From Bacteroidales bacterium (GTDB lineage Bacteria; Bacteroidota; Bacteroidia; Bacteroidales; UBA932), in the NCBI GenBank assembly GCA_024402115.1, contig JAKSJQ010000010.1, positions 1 to 53,973 of the forward strand: a DNA stretch of 53,973 bases, in the 5' to 3' direction. Of this stretch, positions 43,605 through 52,776 are shown piece after piece. The notes below the pieces were generated by a model. That model worked only from the letters and a program-made list of their open reading frames with translations, ran no database searches and was not told the origin of the DNA. The translations under genes were made by a program, and so were the position numbers. Every line of letters begins with the position of its first letter. Positions within the stretch are counted from its first letter, which is position 1.

Positions 43605-45329
43605 ATGAAAAAGATCAATATTATTCTGGGAGCCCTCGCGATTGTATGTGGCATGGCGTCTTGCAACTCTGCACTCGACGTCAAGAACCCTAACAACCAG
43701 ACGACTTACGACTTCGGTGCGACCGAATCAGACCTCAGGGAGGCTCTCGTAGCATGCTACAACAGAATCCGCCTCGAGGGCACCTTCGCCCGCGTAGGAT
43801 ACACCATGGACGCTGTCCGCGGTGACGAGGTATGGAACGCATCACAGATCTGGTACCTCCCATACGACAACCTCAACGTTGCAAACACCGACGAGATCGG
43901 CTGCCAGTGGATCTGGCGTGACTGCTTCCACGTGGTGAACCGCTGCAACTTCATCATCACCAAGATCGAGAACGCAAAGATCTCAGAGAAGGCTTACGAC
44001 GAGATCAAGGGTCAGGCATACTTCCTCAGAGGTCTCGCCTACTATGAGCTCGCAACCTACTATCAGACCGTCCCTCTCTTCAACGACTACAACCAGTACT
44101 CGTCTCTCGAGACCATGTTCGCGAAGAACGTGAGCCAGGACGAGATCTTCGACCAGGTGGAGGCTGACCTCATCGCTGCGATGAACATGCTCCCGAGCAA
44201 GGATGCAGGCGGTGAGTTCGCAAAGGGCCGCGCCACTTCAGGCGCAGCTGCCGGCTACCTCGCACGTGCGTACATGTTCCGTCACGACTATGTTGCCGCT
44301 CTCGACCTCCTCGAGAAGATCATACGCGGCGAGTTCGGCCACTACGAGCTCATGGATGACTTCGGTGCGAACTTCAAGGAAGGCGCTGCATTCGAGAACA
44401 ACAACGAGAGCCTCTTCGAGGTTCAGTTCGTAGACCATGACCTCCAGGGTACCGACGAGGAGTGGACTCCTGTCAACATCAGCTCAAACGCCACCCAGGG
44501 CCATGCCGTAGAGAGCAACTACGGACCTAGCGAGTATGGTAGCTGGGGTGACCTCGCCGCTTCAGACTGGCTCTATGAACTCTACAAGTCAGAGCGCTGC
44601 ACCGACGGCAAGCTCGACCCACGTCTCTACTGGACCCTCTGCACATATGAGCCTGAGTATGATTCATACACCGGAACCAAGACCGCAGCTTACCCTGCAG
44701 GCGACCCACGCAAGAACGAGCTCTACTGCAATGCAATCACTGCAACTCCTGTGTCTAACCCTACCAACGGCGGTATCCCTGTGGCAAAGTTCACCAACGC
44801 CCGCCTCGGCATCAGCGACAAGATTGTCACCGGCCTTCACTGCGGCATCAACCTCCGCATGATGCGTTATTCCGACGTCCTTCTCCGCGCTGCAGAGTGC
44901 ATCAACGAGATCAGCGGCCCTGACCAGAAAGCCATCGACTACATCAACGAGGTCCGCACACGTGCTGCACTCCCTAAGCTTGATCTCAAGGACTTCACTA
45001 CTGCTGACGCTCTCTTCGAGCAGATCGCAAACGTTGAGCGTCCTAAGGAGTTCGGTTGCGAGAACGGCCGTGGTATCGACCTCATCCGCTGGGGCTTCTT
45101 CTACAGCCAGGACCGTCTCCAGCAGATGATCGAGCACAGCACATTCAATGCTGCCGGCAGCGTTGACGCTTCACTCAGCTACTACAAGCCAGGCCACGAG
45201 TACTTCCCTATCTTCCAGGGAACTCTCGACGCAAACCCTAACCTTGTCGGTAACTCAGCGAACGACAACCACGACAATGCGGAGGAATTCTTCGCAGCTG
45301 GTTACAGTGTTCACCCTGTAGTTAAGTAA
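43605..45329 (+). CDS. SusD/RagB family starch-binding-like lipoprotein
   Basis: 574 residues with a lipoprotein signal (VCGMASCNS; Cys20) and the SusD tetratricopeptide-like helical scaffold (WRDCFHVVNRCNFII, KGQAYFLRGLAYYELATYYQTVPLF, LRAAECINEI, YINEVRTRAALP). The C-terminal part (ERPKEFGCENGRGIDLIRWG) is the family hallmark. It is the lid for the SusC above and 27 bases behind it. A terminator hairpin follows the stop codon. Confidence 0.95.
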   Translation: MKKINIILGALAIVCGMASCNSALDVKNPNNQTTYDFGATESDLREALVACYNRIRLEGTFARVGYTMDAVRGDEVWNASQIWYLPYDNLNVANTDEIGCQWIWRDCFHVVNRCNFIITKIENAKISEKAYDEIKGQAYFLRGLAYYELATYYQTVPLFNDYNQYSSLETMFAKNVSQDEIFDQVEADLIAAMNMLPSKDAGGEFAKGRATSGAAAGYLARAYMFRHDYVAALDLLEKIIRGEFGHYELMDDFGANFKEGAAFENNNESLFEVQFVDHDLQGTDEEWTPVNISSNATQGHAVESNYGPSEYGSWGDLAASDWLYELYKSERCTDGKLDPRLYWTLCTYEPEYDSYTGTKTAAYPAGDPRKNELYCNAITATPVSNPTNGGIPVAKFTNARLGISDKIVTGLHCGINLRMMRYSDVLLRAAECINEISGPDQKAIDYINEVRTRAALPKLDLKDFTTADALFEQIANVERPKEFGCENGRGIDLIRWGFFYSQDRLQQMIEHSTFNAAGSVDASLSYYKPGHEYFPIFQGTLDANPNLVGNSANDNHDNAEEFFAAGYSVHPVVK

Positions 45330-45345
45330 AAATTCATATCTTTAC

Positions 45346-45372
45346 GGGGGCGAAGCCAATCCCTTCGCCCCC
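45346..45372 (+). terminator. Terminator between susD and the GH43 gene
   Basis: A 10-base-pair G/C-rich stem (45346-45355 with 45363-45372) is followed by a T-rich run of 14 bases with seven consecutive Ts. It lies inside the operon, 21 bases before the GH43 start, so it probably lowers hydrolase expression relative to susCD. No new promoter match is seen after it. Confidence 0.8.
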
Positions 45373-45393
45373 TTTATTATTTTTTTGAGCGAA

Positions 45394-47325
45394 ATGAAAT
45401 ACGCAAGCAATATCATAAAGGCTTTTGCAGCAGCACTCGCACTCATGGCAGTGAGCTGTGGCGAGCCTGAGCCAAACCCGACTCCGGGACCTGGTCCAGA
45501 TCCTGACCCACAGCCAGGAAAGACCCTCGTAGCAAAACCTACCGTATCCGACATCGAATCCGGCAGTGCAACCGTCAAGTCAAGCACAGAGATCAGCTCT
45601 TCCGAGATCACGATGAAGGGCTTCGTATACTCGCTCCAGGAAGGTCCTACCCTCTCTTCCAACAGGAAGGATGTGAGCGGTTCGGACTTCACCGCCGTCC
45701 TCGACGGTCTCAAGGGCGGTCAGACCTACTATGTCAGAGCCTTCGTGATGGCTTCCGGCAAGACCAACTATTCCGAGGACGCCAGCTTCACCACGCCTAA
45801 GTCCGGCAATCTTGACGACTACGATGCTCCGAAGTACAAGGACGACTATCGCAACATCGCTGACTGGAACAAGCGCAACGAATGGAACCTCGCAAACGTT
45901 CACGACCCTTCCGTAGTCCTCGCTGACGACGGATACTACTATATGTACCAGACTGACGCTTCCTACGGAAACGCTCATGACGGACACGGACATTTCCATG
46001 GCCGCAGGTCGAAGGACCTCATCAACTGGGAGTATCTCGGAGCGACCATGAACTCGGCTCCTGCATGGTTGCTCACCAAGTGCAACGAGTACAGGACCAA
46101 GCTCGGACTTCCTGCGATCACCGAACCTCAGTACGGTTTCTGGGCGCCTTGCGTGCGTAAGGTCCAGGTCGGAGGAAAGACCATCTACAGGATGTACTAC
46201 TCAATCATCCTCGACAACTACATCGGAAACGGAAAACCTGTTTCGACCGCATTCGACGGAACATGGACAGAGAGAGCCTTCATCGGCCTGATGGAGACTG
46301 AGAATCCTGGCGACAACGGCAGCTGGGAGGACAAGGGCTTCGTCATCTGCTCATCATCCGACCTCGGCAAGAACTGGAAGCGCAGCAGCACAGGCGACTG
46401 GAACGGCTACTTCAAGTTCAATGCGATCGACCCATCATACATCGTGACCCCTGAGGGCGCGCACTGGCTCATCTACGGCAGCTGGCACAGCGGAATCGCA
46501 GCCGTCGAGCTCGACCCTCAGAGCGGAAAGACCAAGGCTGAGCTGCCTGACCCATGGGGATCGGCTGAGGACATCGCCCCTTACGGCAAGCTCATCGAGA
46601 GCCGCGGAGGACGCTGGCAGGGCTCGGAAGGTCCTGAGATCGTCTACCGCAACGGCTACTACTACCTCTTCGTGGCTTATGACGAGCTTTCGGTTGCATA
46701 CAACACCCGTGTCCTCCGTTCTCAGAACGTGGACGGTCCATACGTTGACATAAACGGTTCGAGCGCGATCGACCTCGGCCAGGCATACCCTATCATGACG
46801 CATCCATACAAGTTCGCGAACAGCAACGGATGGGTGGGAATCAGCCACTGTGCAGTATTCGACGACGGCAAGGACAACTGGTACTACTCTTCGCAGGCAC
46901 GCTTCCCGGAGAACGGCGGCGGAAACGCTCCGAACGCAGTGATGCTCGGCCATGTGCGCAGGATAGTATGGACAGAGGATGGCTGGCCGCTCGTACTTCC
47001 TGAGCGCTACGGTGCCGTGCCGCAGATCGAGATCTCTGCTGACGAGATCGCAGGCACATGGGAGCACATCGACCTCTCATACGGATACAGGGATCAGAAG
47101 GCTTCAGTGACCATGACCTTCGGTGCTGACGGAAAGATCAGCGACGGTCCGTGGAAGGGAGCGACATGGAGTTTCGACCCGGCGAAGAACGTGCTCAAGA
47201 CCTCCAACGGAGTGACCCTCTACGTCAGCCGCGAGTGCGACTGGGAGGCATCTCCTCGCAAGGCAACCCTTGTATACGCTGCAATCGGCAAGAACAAGAC
47301 ATATTGGGGAAAGAAATCCAACTAA
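45394..47325 (+). CDS. GH43 endo-alpha-1,5-L-arabinanase-like lipoprotein with FN3-like domain
   Basis: 643 residues from ATG 45394 (a TTG three codons upstream is open but unneeded). Lipoprotein signal (LMAVSCGEP, Cys20), a Pro-rich linker with Gly/Asp, an FN3/Ig-like domain (about 40-137), and a five-bladed GH43 propeller with the base Asp in VHDPSVV (about 170), GRRSKDLINWEYLG and the acid Glu in the GSEGPEIVYRNGYY segment. The last about 90 residues (GTWEHIDLSYGYR ... ATLVYAAIGK) match the C-terminal domain of extracellular arabinanases. It would cut the arabinan backbone at the cell surface. It precedes the small GH51 by 13 bases. Confidence 0.88.
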   Translation: MKYASNIIKAFAAALALMAVSCGEPEPNPTPGPGPDPDPQPGKTLVAKPTVSDIESGSATVKSSTEISSSEITMKGFVYSLQEGPTLSSNRKDVSGSDFTAVLDGLKGGQTYYVRAFVMASGKTNYSEDASFTTPKSGNLDDYDAPKYKDDYRNIADWNKRNEWNLANVHDPSVVLADDGYYYMYQTDASYGNAHDGHGHFHGRRSKDLINWEYLGATMNSAPAWLLTKCNEYRTKLGLPAITEPQYGFWAPCVRKVQVGGKTIYRMYYSIILDNYIGNGKPVSTAFDGTWTERAFIGLMETENPGDNGSWEDKGFVICSSSDLGKNWKRSSTGDWNGYFKFNAIDPSYIVTPEGAHWLIYGSWHSGIAAVELDPQSGKTKAELPDPWGSAEDIAPYGKLIESRGGRWQGSEGPEIVYRNGYYYLFVAYDELSVAYNTRVLRSQNVDGPYVDINGSSAIDLGQAYPIMTHPYKFANSNGWVGISHCAVFDDGKDNWYYSSQARFPENGGGNAPNAVMLGHVRRIVWTEDGWPLVLPERYGAVPQIEISADEIAGTWEHIDLSYGYRDQKASVTMTFGADGKISDGPWKGATWSFDPAKNVLKTSNGVTLYVSRECDWEASPRKATLVYAAIGKNKTYWGKKSN

Positions 47326-47338
47326 CAAATAACACACT

Positions 47339-48886
47339 ATGAAACACCTCTTCACTACTGCTGCGGCACTCGCAGTATGCATGACACTCGGTGCTCAGAC
47401 CAGAGTCCATGTCCAGGACAATGACGCCAACGGTCAGATCATCCCTAAGGAGATCTACGGACAGTTCTCAGAGCACCTCGGACGTTGTATCTATGACGGT
47501 ATCTGGGTCGGCAAGGACTCACCTATCGCAAACATCAACGGCTATCGTCTCGACGTTATGAACGCACTCAAGGAGCTCTCTGTTCCTGTTATGCGCTGGC
47601 CAGGCGGATGCTTCGCCGATGACTATCACTGGATGGACGGTATCGGTCCTCAGGAGAACAGAACCAAGATCAGCAACAACAACTGGGGCGGTACCCTCGA
47701 GGACAACAGCTTCGGTACTCACGAGTTCCTCGATTTCTGCGAGATGATCGGCTGCCAGCCATACATCAGCGGTAACGTCGGTAGCGGAACCGTAGAGGAG
47801 ATGGCAAAGTGGGTTGAGTACATGACTTCAGACTCAAAGAGCACAGTAGTCGACATGCGTCGTGCAAACGGCCGTGAGATGGCTTGGGACGTGAAGTACT
47901 TCGGCGTCGGCAACGAGGCTTGGGGCTGCGGTGGAAACATGACCCCTGCTTACTATTCTGACGTCTTCCGTCGCTACAACACCTATCTCCGCAACTACAG
48001 CAGGGAGCACAATCTCTACAGAATCGCCAGCGGTGCATCTGACACTGACTACGACTGGACCGAGACCTGCGTGAACGCCATCAAGAACCAGATGGACGCT
48101 ATCGCAGTCCACTACTACACCTGCTTCGGCTGGGGTCCTGGCGACAAGGGTTATGCACTCGACTTCGACAATGACGTATACTATCGTACCCTTGGCCGTG
48201 CAGTAGGCATCGACGAGTGCATCCAGAAGCACATCGCCATCATGGACAAGTACGATCCTAAGCGCAACATCGACCTCCTCGTTGACGAGTGGGGTACCTG
48301 GTGGGAGGTTGAGCCAGGCACTGACCCAGGCCACCTCTATCAGCAGGCTACCATGCGTGATGCAATGGTTGCAGCCCTCTCTCTCAACATCTTCCATAAG
48401 TACACCAACCGCCTCAAGATGTGTAACATCGCACAGGTTGTCAACGTGCTTCAGGCAATGATCCTCACCAAGGGCGATCAGATGATCCTCACTCCTACCT
48501 ACCATGTATTCAAGATGTACAAGGCTCACATGGACGCAGAGTACATTCCTGTAAGCTTCGCACAGAGGACTCTCACCACCACCGATCTCGGTGCAGTTCC
48601 TGAGCTCAGCGTTACCGCTTCCCGCAAGGACGGCGTGATGAACGTGACCCTCGTAAACCCTTCTCTCGACAAGAAGCAGAGCATCGTTCTCGACTGGGAC
48701 ACCATCGGCAGCAAGAAGGTGACCGTAAACGGCGAGATCATCGGTTGCAAGGACATCAAGGACTACAACGATTTCGGCAAGGCTCCTATGATCGCTCCTA
48801 AGGAGTTCAAGGATTACAAGGTTGCAAAGGATGGCATCACCCTCGAGCTTCCTGCTAAGTCAATCGTGAACATCTCAATCAAGTAA
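47339..48886 (+). CDS. GH51 alpha-L-arabinofuranosidase (short form)
   Basis: 515 residues with a signal peptide ending about LGAQ. TIM barrel with the N-terminal GQFSEHLGRCIYDGIWVG and RWPGGCFADDYHW, acid/base Glu in GVGNEAWGCGG and nucleophile Glu in LLVDEWGTWWEVE; a C-terminal beta-sandwich (about 400-515). This is the typical bacterial Abf2-like GH51 and differs in length and motifs from the GH51 at 33302. It releases arabinose from short oligosaccharides, presumably in the periplasm because of the signal peptide. It ends the susCD-GH43-GH51 operon. Confidence 0.94.
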   Translation: MKHLFTTAAALAVCMTLGAQTRVHVQDNDANGQIIPKEIYGQFSEHLGRCIYDGIWVGKDSPIANINGYRLDVMNALKELSVPVMRWPGGCFADDYHWMDGIGPQENRTKISNNNWGGTLEDNSFGTHEFLDFCEMIGCQPYISGNVGSGTVEEMAKWVEYMTSDSKSTVVDMRRANGREMAWDVKYFGVGNEAWGCGGNMTPAYYSDVFRRYNTYLRNYSREHNLYRIASGASDTDYDWTETCVNAIKNQMDAIAVHYYTCFGWGPGDKGYALDFDNDVYYRTLGRAVGIDECIQKHIAIMDKYDPKRNIDLLVDEWGTWWEVEPGTDPGHLYQQATMRDAMVAALSLNIFHKYTNRLKMCNIAQVVNVLQAMILTKGDQMILTPTYHVFKMYKAHMDAEYIPVSFAQRTLTTTDLGAVPELSVTASRKDGVMNVTLVNPSLDKKQSIVLDWDTIGSKKVTVNGEIIGCKDIKDYNDFGKAPMIAPKEFKDYKVAKDGITLELPAKSIVNISIK

Positions 48887-48898
48887 TCTCAAGATTAC

Positions 48899-48947
48899 AT
48901 ACTAAAAAAGAGACCAGGCTCAAACAGTCTGGTCTCTTTTTTAGTAT
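48899..48947. terminator. Bidirectional terminator between convergent glycosidase operons
   Basis: A perfect 19-base-pair inverted repeat (48899-48917 with 48929-48947) contains AAAAAA on one side and TTTTTT on the other, giving a strong terminator for GH51 (+) and for GH54 (-). Confidence 0.92.
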
Positions 48948-48956
48948 CAGATTATC

Positions 48957-51623
48957 TTACTCGAGTGTGTTCGAGAAGCCTGGAGTAGGATTCTCGCTGC
49001 ACTTGAAATCGATGCTGAGGTTGTCTGTATCCTCACCGTCAGGAATGCGGACGAGGCTGCGGGCAGGAACGGTAACCTGCATTGCGTTAGGACCGAAGCC
49101 GCGGAAAGGACGTCCAGGAACGACTGCGATGCTTCCACCACCATTCTGGTCACCTTCGAGGGTTGCGAGCTCAGGGCTTGCGATGGTTCCGTTCGCGCTT
49201 GAATTGCTCTGCTGCGAGCCATATACGACAGCGTCGAAGATAACGCCCTTGGCTGGGTCGACGAGGGCGATGGAACCGGCTGAAGCGGATACAGGATAGC
49301 CGAAGAAGCTAGTCTCACAAGTGCGGCATACGATGACATCAGGACTGTCAAGTGTCACAGGAGCATAAGCGCAGACCTCAGCTGCAAGAGGCTCTGAAAG
49401 TGCGTATGGAAGACCGAGAGGCTGGACTGCATCACCGCTGATATGATCATAAGCGAGAGCAGGCTCGAAGCTGATTCCCGTACCTGGGCAAGAGACGTCA
49501 ACCTCAACCATATGATATTTCTCGATAGCTTTCGTAAGCTCTACGATACCTGGCTCAATGACCTGCTCTGGCTCCCAGAAACGACGAGGAGCAGGAGTAT
49601 CGACGCTCTTGATGACAGTCTTCACCTCTGCAAGCTCAATCCTGTCACCAGTATCGATGGTGATGATGCTGCCTGGACGGAGAGTCGAGGTTGTCTCGAG
49701 GTAGATCTGAGTGTCACCGATGTTGGCCTCAGCCTTAAGAGTGGTCTGGGTCGCAGGAGTTCCGACTGAAGTAACCTTCACGACCTCATAGTTGCCACCG
49801 AGATCGATGCCCATATACTCACCCTCTGCAAATCCTGCCACGCTGGTCACCGGGATGTTCTTCACACCCTTTGCGATGCTCATGCGAGGTCCGGTCGAAA
49901 CAGGAGAGAAGATAGTTGTGAACTCGCCTGCAGGCTTACCGGCTGCCGCGATCTTGTTACCGGAAGCAGCGATGTTGATGTCCTGACCCACGGAGATATC
50001 CTTTGAGAGGAAGACCTTGTCCGCACCCTTGGCTGCTGGCGCGGTCACTGCCGACGGAGCGAGGGCGATGCCGTAGAAGCTGCCAGGAGTCATGACGGTA
50101 CCCTGAGGAATAACAGCAGCAGTGAGGGATGCCCAACCGCTGCGACGGATGTCGATATTGAGTCCGGAGATGTCCACGTCCTCGTCACCGGCATTGTAAA
50201 GCTCGATGAACTGGCCGTCGGTAGAGCCTCCTACCTGCGAGAGGAGAACCTCATTCAGCTTGATAGGCTCAGAGCAGCGCACACGCTCGCTGAGAGCCAC
50301 TGAGCCACCCTTCCATACTGCTTCGAAACCGGCAAAACCTGCTGAACGCTGCTCCGGAGCAGCAATGGTAAGAACGGTGGTGTAATGTCCACCAGGCGCA
50401 AGAACCTCAAGCTGCGGAATGTCGCCTGCAACTACCCAACCCTCCGGAAGAGAGACATTGAGAGTAACATCCTTGAGTTCCTTTCCAGTTGAGTTCACGA
50501 AAGCCACTGAAACAGCCTTGCACTCGCCTGGAGCGAAGGAAGTGATTCGAGAGATGCTGAGAGGATACTTGGTATACTGAACCGAAGCAATGTTCTTCTG
50601 CACAGCCGCGATGGTCTCGTCGCTAGGATAGCCGAAAGTCATCACGCCCTCATAGAAGGTACCTGCAGAGCCGTTACCATTGTCGCCGCCGTTGCCGAGG
50701 AGCATGCCGCCCTTCTTGTGCATAGGATAGTAATCTGACTTCTCAGGTGTACCTGGACGCACACCGCTGTAGTAGGTCACGAGCTCCTCCTTGGTTGCGT
50801 CGCCGCCGCGTAGATCCCACTGGTTACCGTCACCGCCGTTCACATAGACAGAGAGGATGTCCCAGCTGTCGATCGAAGGTACGTCGTTCTTCTTCGCGCC
50901 GTAGCCCGAGAAAAGACCGGCCTCCATGTCGGCCATGATCCACGGACCTTCTCCGTTACCGCTTCCCCAGTTGGTGGATGTACCGAAATATGTGGTCTCC
51001 ATGGTACCGGTTCCGACAGCCTTTCCGTTGGTCGAGGAGTTACCGTAGTCGAAGCAGCAACCGTTGTCGAAATGCTTGCCGTCGATCACGTAATAGATAC
51101 CCTCAGCCTCGTCGTTGATCGCGAGTCCGCGAGCGTTGTTGCAACGGTAGCCCATGCCCGGCATCACGTAGATACCGTATGCCTTGTGGCCATTGACGAT
51201 CACTGGAGCCATATCTGCGATCGACTGGGTGTTGAACTCGCCCTTGTCTGGTCCTTTGAATGTACCTGGTGCCGCAGGAACGAGGTCATTGCCCATACCT
51301 GACTGGTCATAAATCAGCGAGATGTAACCGATGGTGCCCTCAAGGAAGCGGTCCTGAGCAGCAGCATCTGCATATCCATCCTTGCCAGCCTTGATGTCGA
51401 GGGTCTTGTCATCGGATGCACGACGAACCTGATAGAGAGGTCCGTTGTACTTGGAGTCGAGCAGACGTGTGGTACTATGAGCAGCCACACATGGTGTACC
51501 ACCCTTCCTGTAAATATCGCATGGAAGGTCCTTTTCTACGCTCGTACACGCATTGTAGGCAAGGAAGAGGCACGGAGCCAGCACACATGCTGAAAGAGTC
51601 TGAATCAGTTGTTTACGTGTCAT
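48957..51623 (-). CDS. GH54 alpha-L-arabinofuranosidase (AbfB-like catalytic domain) with NEW3, LTD and beta modules
   Basis: 888 residues. After a signal peptide or atypical lipoprotein signal (AYNAC, Cys26), residues about 33-350 match the fungal GH54 AbfB catalytic domain, recalled from memory: CDIYRKGGTPCVAAHSTTRLL, IYDQSGMGNDL, nucleophile Glu234 in WIMADMEAGLFSG, acid/base Asp314 in GNGGDNGNGSAGTFYEGV. The first disulfide (Cys35-Cys45) and the rare vicinal pair Cys189-Cys190 of AbfB are kept; the third (in the FCANTTC region) is absent. Instead of the fungal CBM42 it has a NEW3-like domain (about 360-455), a lamin-tail domain (about 465-560) and further beta modules ending in PTPGFSNTLE. 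It is 3 bases downstream of the VKOR-thioredoxin gene. Confidence 0.85.
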   Translation of the reverse strand: MTRKQLIQTLSACVLAPCLFLAYNACTSVEKDLPCDIYRKGGTPCVAAHSTTRLLDSKYNGPLYQVRRASDDKTLDIKAGKDGYADAAAQDRFLEGTIGYISLIYDQSGMGNDLVPAAPGTFKGPDKGEFNTQSIADMAPVIVNGHKAYGIYVMPGMGYRCNNARGLAINDEAEGIYYVIDGKHFDNGCCFDYGNSSTNGKAVGTGTMETTYFGTSTNWGSGNGEGPWIMADMEAGLFSGYGAKKNDVPSIDSWDILSVYVNGGDGNQWDLRGGDATKEELVTYYSGVRPGTPEKSDYYPMHKKGGMLLGNGGDNGNGSAGTFYEGVMTFGYPSDETIAAVQKNIASVQYTKYPLSISRITSFAPGECKAVSVAFVNSTGKELKDVTLNVSLPEGWVVAGDIPQLEVLAPGGHYTTVLTIAAPEQRSAGFAGFEAVWKGGSVALSERVRCSEPIKLNEVLLSQVGGSTDGQFIELYNAGDEDVDISGLNIDIRRSGWASLTAAVIPQGTVMTPGSFYGIALAPSAVTAPAAKGADKVFLSKDISVGQDINIAASGNKIAAAGKPAGEFTTIFSPVSTGPRMSIAKGVKNIPVTSVAGFAEGEYMGIDLGGNYEVVKVTSVGTPATQTTLKAEANIGDTQIYLETTSTLRPGSIITIDTGDRIELAEVKTVIKSVDTPAPRRFWEPEQVIEPGIVELTKAIEKYHMVEVDVSCPGTGISFEPALAYDHISGDAVQPLGLPYALSEPLAAEVCAYAPVTLDSPDVIVCRTCETSFFGYPVSASAGSIALVDPAKGVIFDAVVYGSQQSNSSANGTIASPELATLEGDQNGGGSIAVVPGRPFRGFGPNAMQVTVPARSLVRIPDGEDTDNLSIDFKCSENPTPGFSNTLE

Positions 51624-51626
51624 ATA

Positions 51627-52772
51627 TTATTCAGTTAATTGTCTGATGATCTGGGTCAGTCCATCCACGTCGTCCGCATCTGGGACCACCCATGAGTTTC
51701 CGCAGATGAAACGCGGTATTGCAGCCATGCTGTCGGTGGATGTGCGTCCAAAGACCTCGAGTATGTCTGCGAGATAGTCGTTGATCCAAGGGTCAGTCAT
51801 AGATTTCTTCAGGGCATCCTCCCCTATCAGAGAAGCTGCATATTCCATGGCATCCGCCACCTTTCGAGGATACCATCCGCGCTCGCCCGGAGTGAAGAGC
51901 CACTCGTCGAGGACGGAGAATGCGCTGCGGTCCACGAGCCATGTCGCAAGTGCTATGCGCATAAGGTCACATGAGCCTGCGAACCTGTCTTCACCTGAAG
52001 GGACATACGGATTGCAGGCGCTGCTGAGCGGAGTCGGGCAGGTGACGAAAACGACCTCGCCGCCGAGATTCTCCACCAGCTGCGGAAGCATCGAATGTAC
52101 CCTCTGACAATGCGAGCACTGATAGTCGAAGAGCAGGGTCACGACCTTCTGCGCCGCAGGATCGCCGACGGAAGGAAGCTCATCCGCGTCCCTCAGCGGA
52201 AGCTCCTCCGGAATGAAACCACGCTCGTACGCGGTTCTCGGAGTCGTCGCAAGCTGGAATGCAGCGAGTCCTCCCGCAAGGAGAATACCCGCTGCGAAGC
52301 ACAGAGCCGCATGCCACCATTTCTTCATGATTCCGAACTTGATCACATATGTCAAGGTGAGCAAGGTAGTCACCACACCGAGCAGGTGCGCGCTCATGCA
52401 GTATGGGCAGAATGCTCGGATCATGTTCTTCTGGAGCCAGATGAACCATACCGCACTACCCATGATCGCACCGCAGACGACTATGATTCCCTTCCAAAGC
52501 AATGATTCGAATGCCGGATCATCCTTGAAGGAATCGACGCTCAGCAGCGTTACGAGGAATACGATGTATGCGATCACGGCGAGGCCGCTGACAGGCACGA
52601 GGCCCATCACGAAGGACCACCTGCTGCCGAGCACCTGATTGCAGCTGCTTCCCGCGCTACAACCGATGAGACCGTGTCCGCTGAAGGCATGGACGCAGAG
52701 TATGGCAGACAAGACGAGGACGATGGCACCGATCAGTACCATCGACCCCTTCATTATCTTCTTGGCGTCCAT
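51627..52772 (-). CDS. Vitamin K epoxide reductase (VKOR)-thioredoxin fusion, disulfide-forming enzyme
   Basis: 381 residues. N-terminal VKOR domain (about 1-150): five membrane helices, the loop cysteines GCSAGSSC (about 38-44) and the active site FCPYC (about 115-119). A further helix is followed by a periplasmic DsbA/thioredoxin-like domain (about 200-381) with active site YQCSHCQ. Such fusions oxidise exported proteins and pass electrons to quinone; a full Cys relay is present. It lies between two secreted polysaccharide-related genes with 3- and 4-base gaps, so it is co-transcribed with the GH54 gene. Its natural clients are probably those cysteine-containing neighbours (inference). Confidence 0.92.
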   Translation of the reverse strand: MDAKKIMKGSMVLIGAIVLVLSAILCVHAFSGHGLIGCSAGSSCNQVLGSRWSFVMGLVPVSGLAVIAYIVFLVTLLSVDSFKDDPAFESLLWKGIIVVCGAIMGSAVWFIWLQKNMIRAFCPYCMSAHLLGVVTTLLTLTYVIKFGIMKKWWHAALCFAAGILLAGGLAAFQLATTPRTAYERGFIPEELPLRDADELPSVGDPAAQKVVTLLFDYQCSHCQRVHSMLPQLVENLGGEVVFVTCPTPLSSACNPYVPSGEDRFAGSCDLMRIALATWLVDRSAFSVLDEWLFTPGERGWYPRKVADAMEYAASLIGEDALKKSMTDPWINDYLADILEVFGRTSTDSMAAIPRFICGNSWVVPDADDVDGLTQIIRQLTE

Positions 52773-52776
52773 GTTT

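Noticed and set aside
45385..45393. TTG start three codons before the GH43 ATG
   Set aside because: It lies in the T run of the terminator, and the ATG gives a proper lipoprotein signal.
47834..48529. Minus-strand frame opposite the short GH51
   Set aside because: Antisense to the catalytic barrel of a conserved glycosidase, with no promoter or motif of its own.
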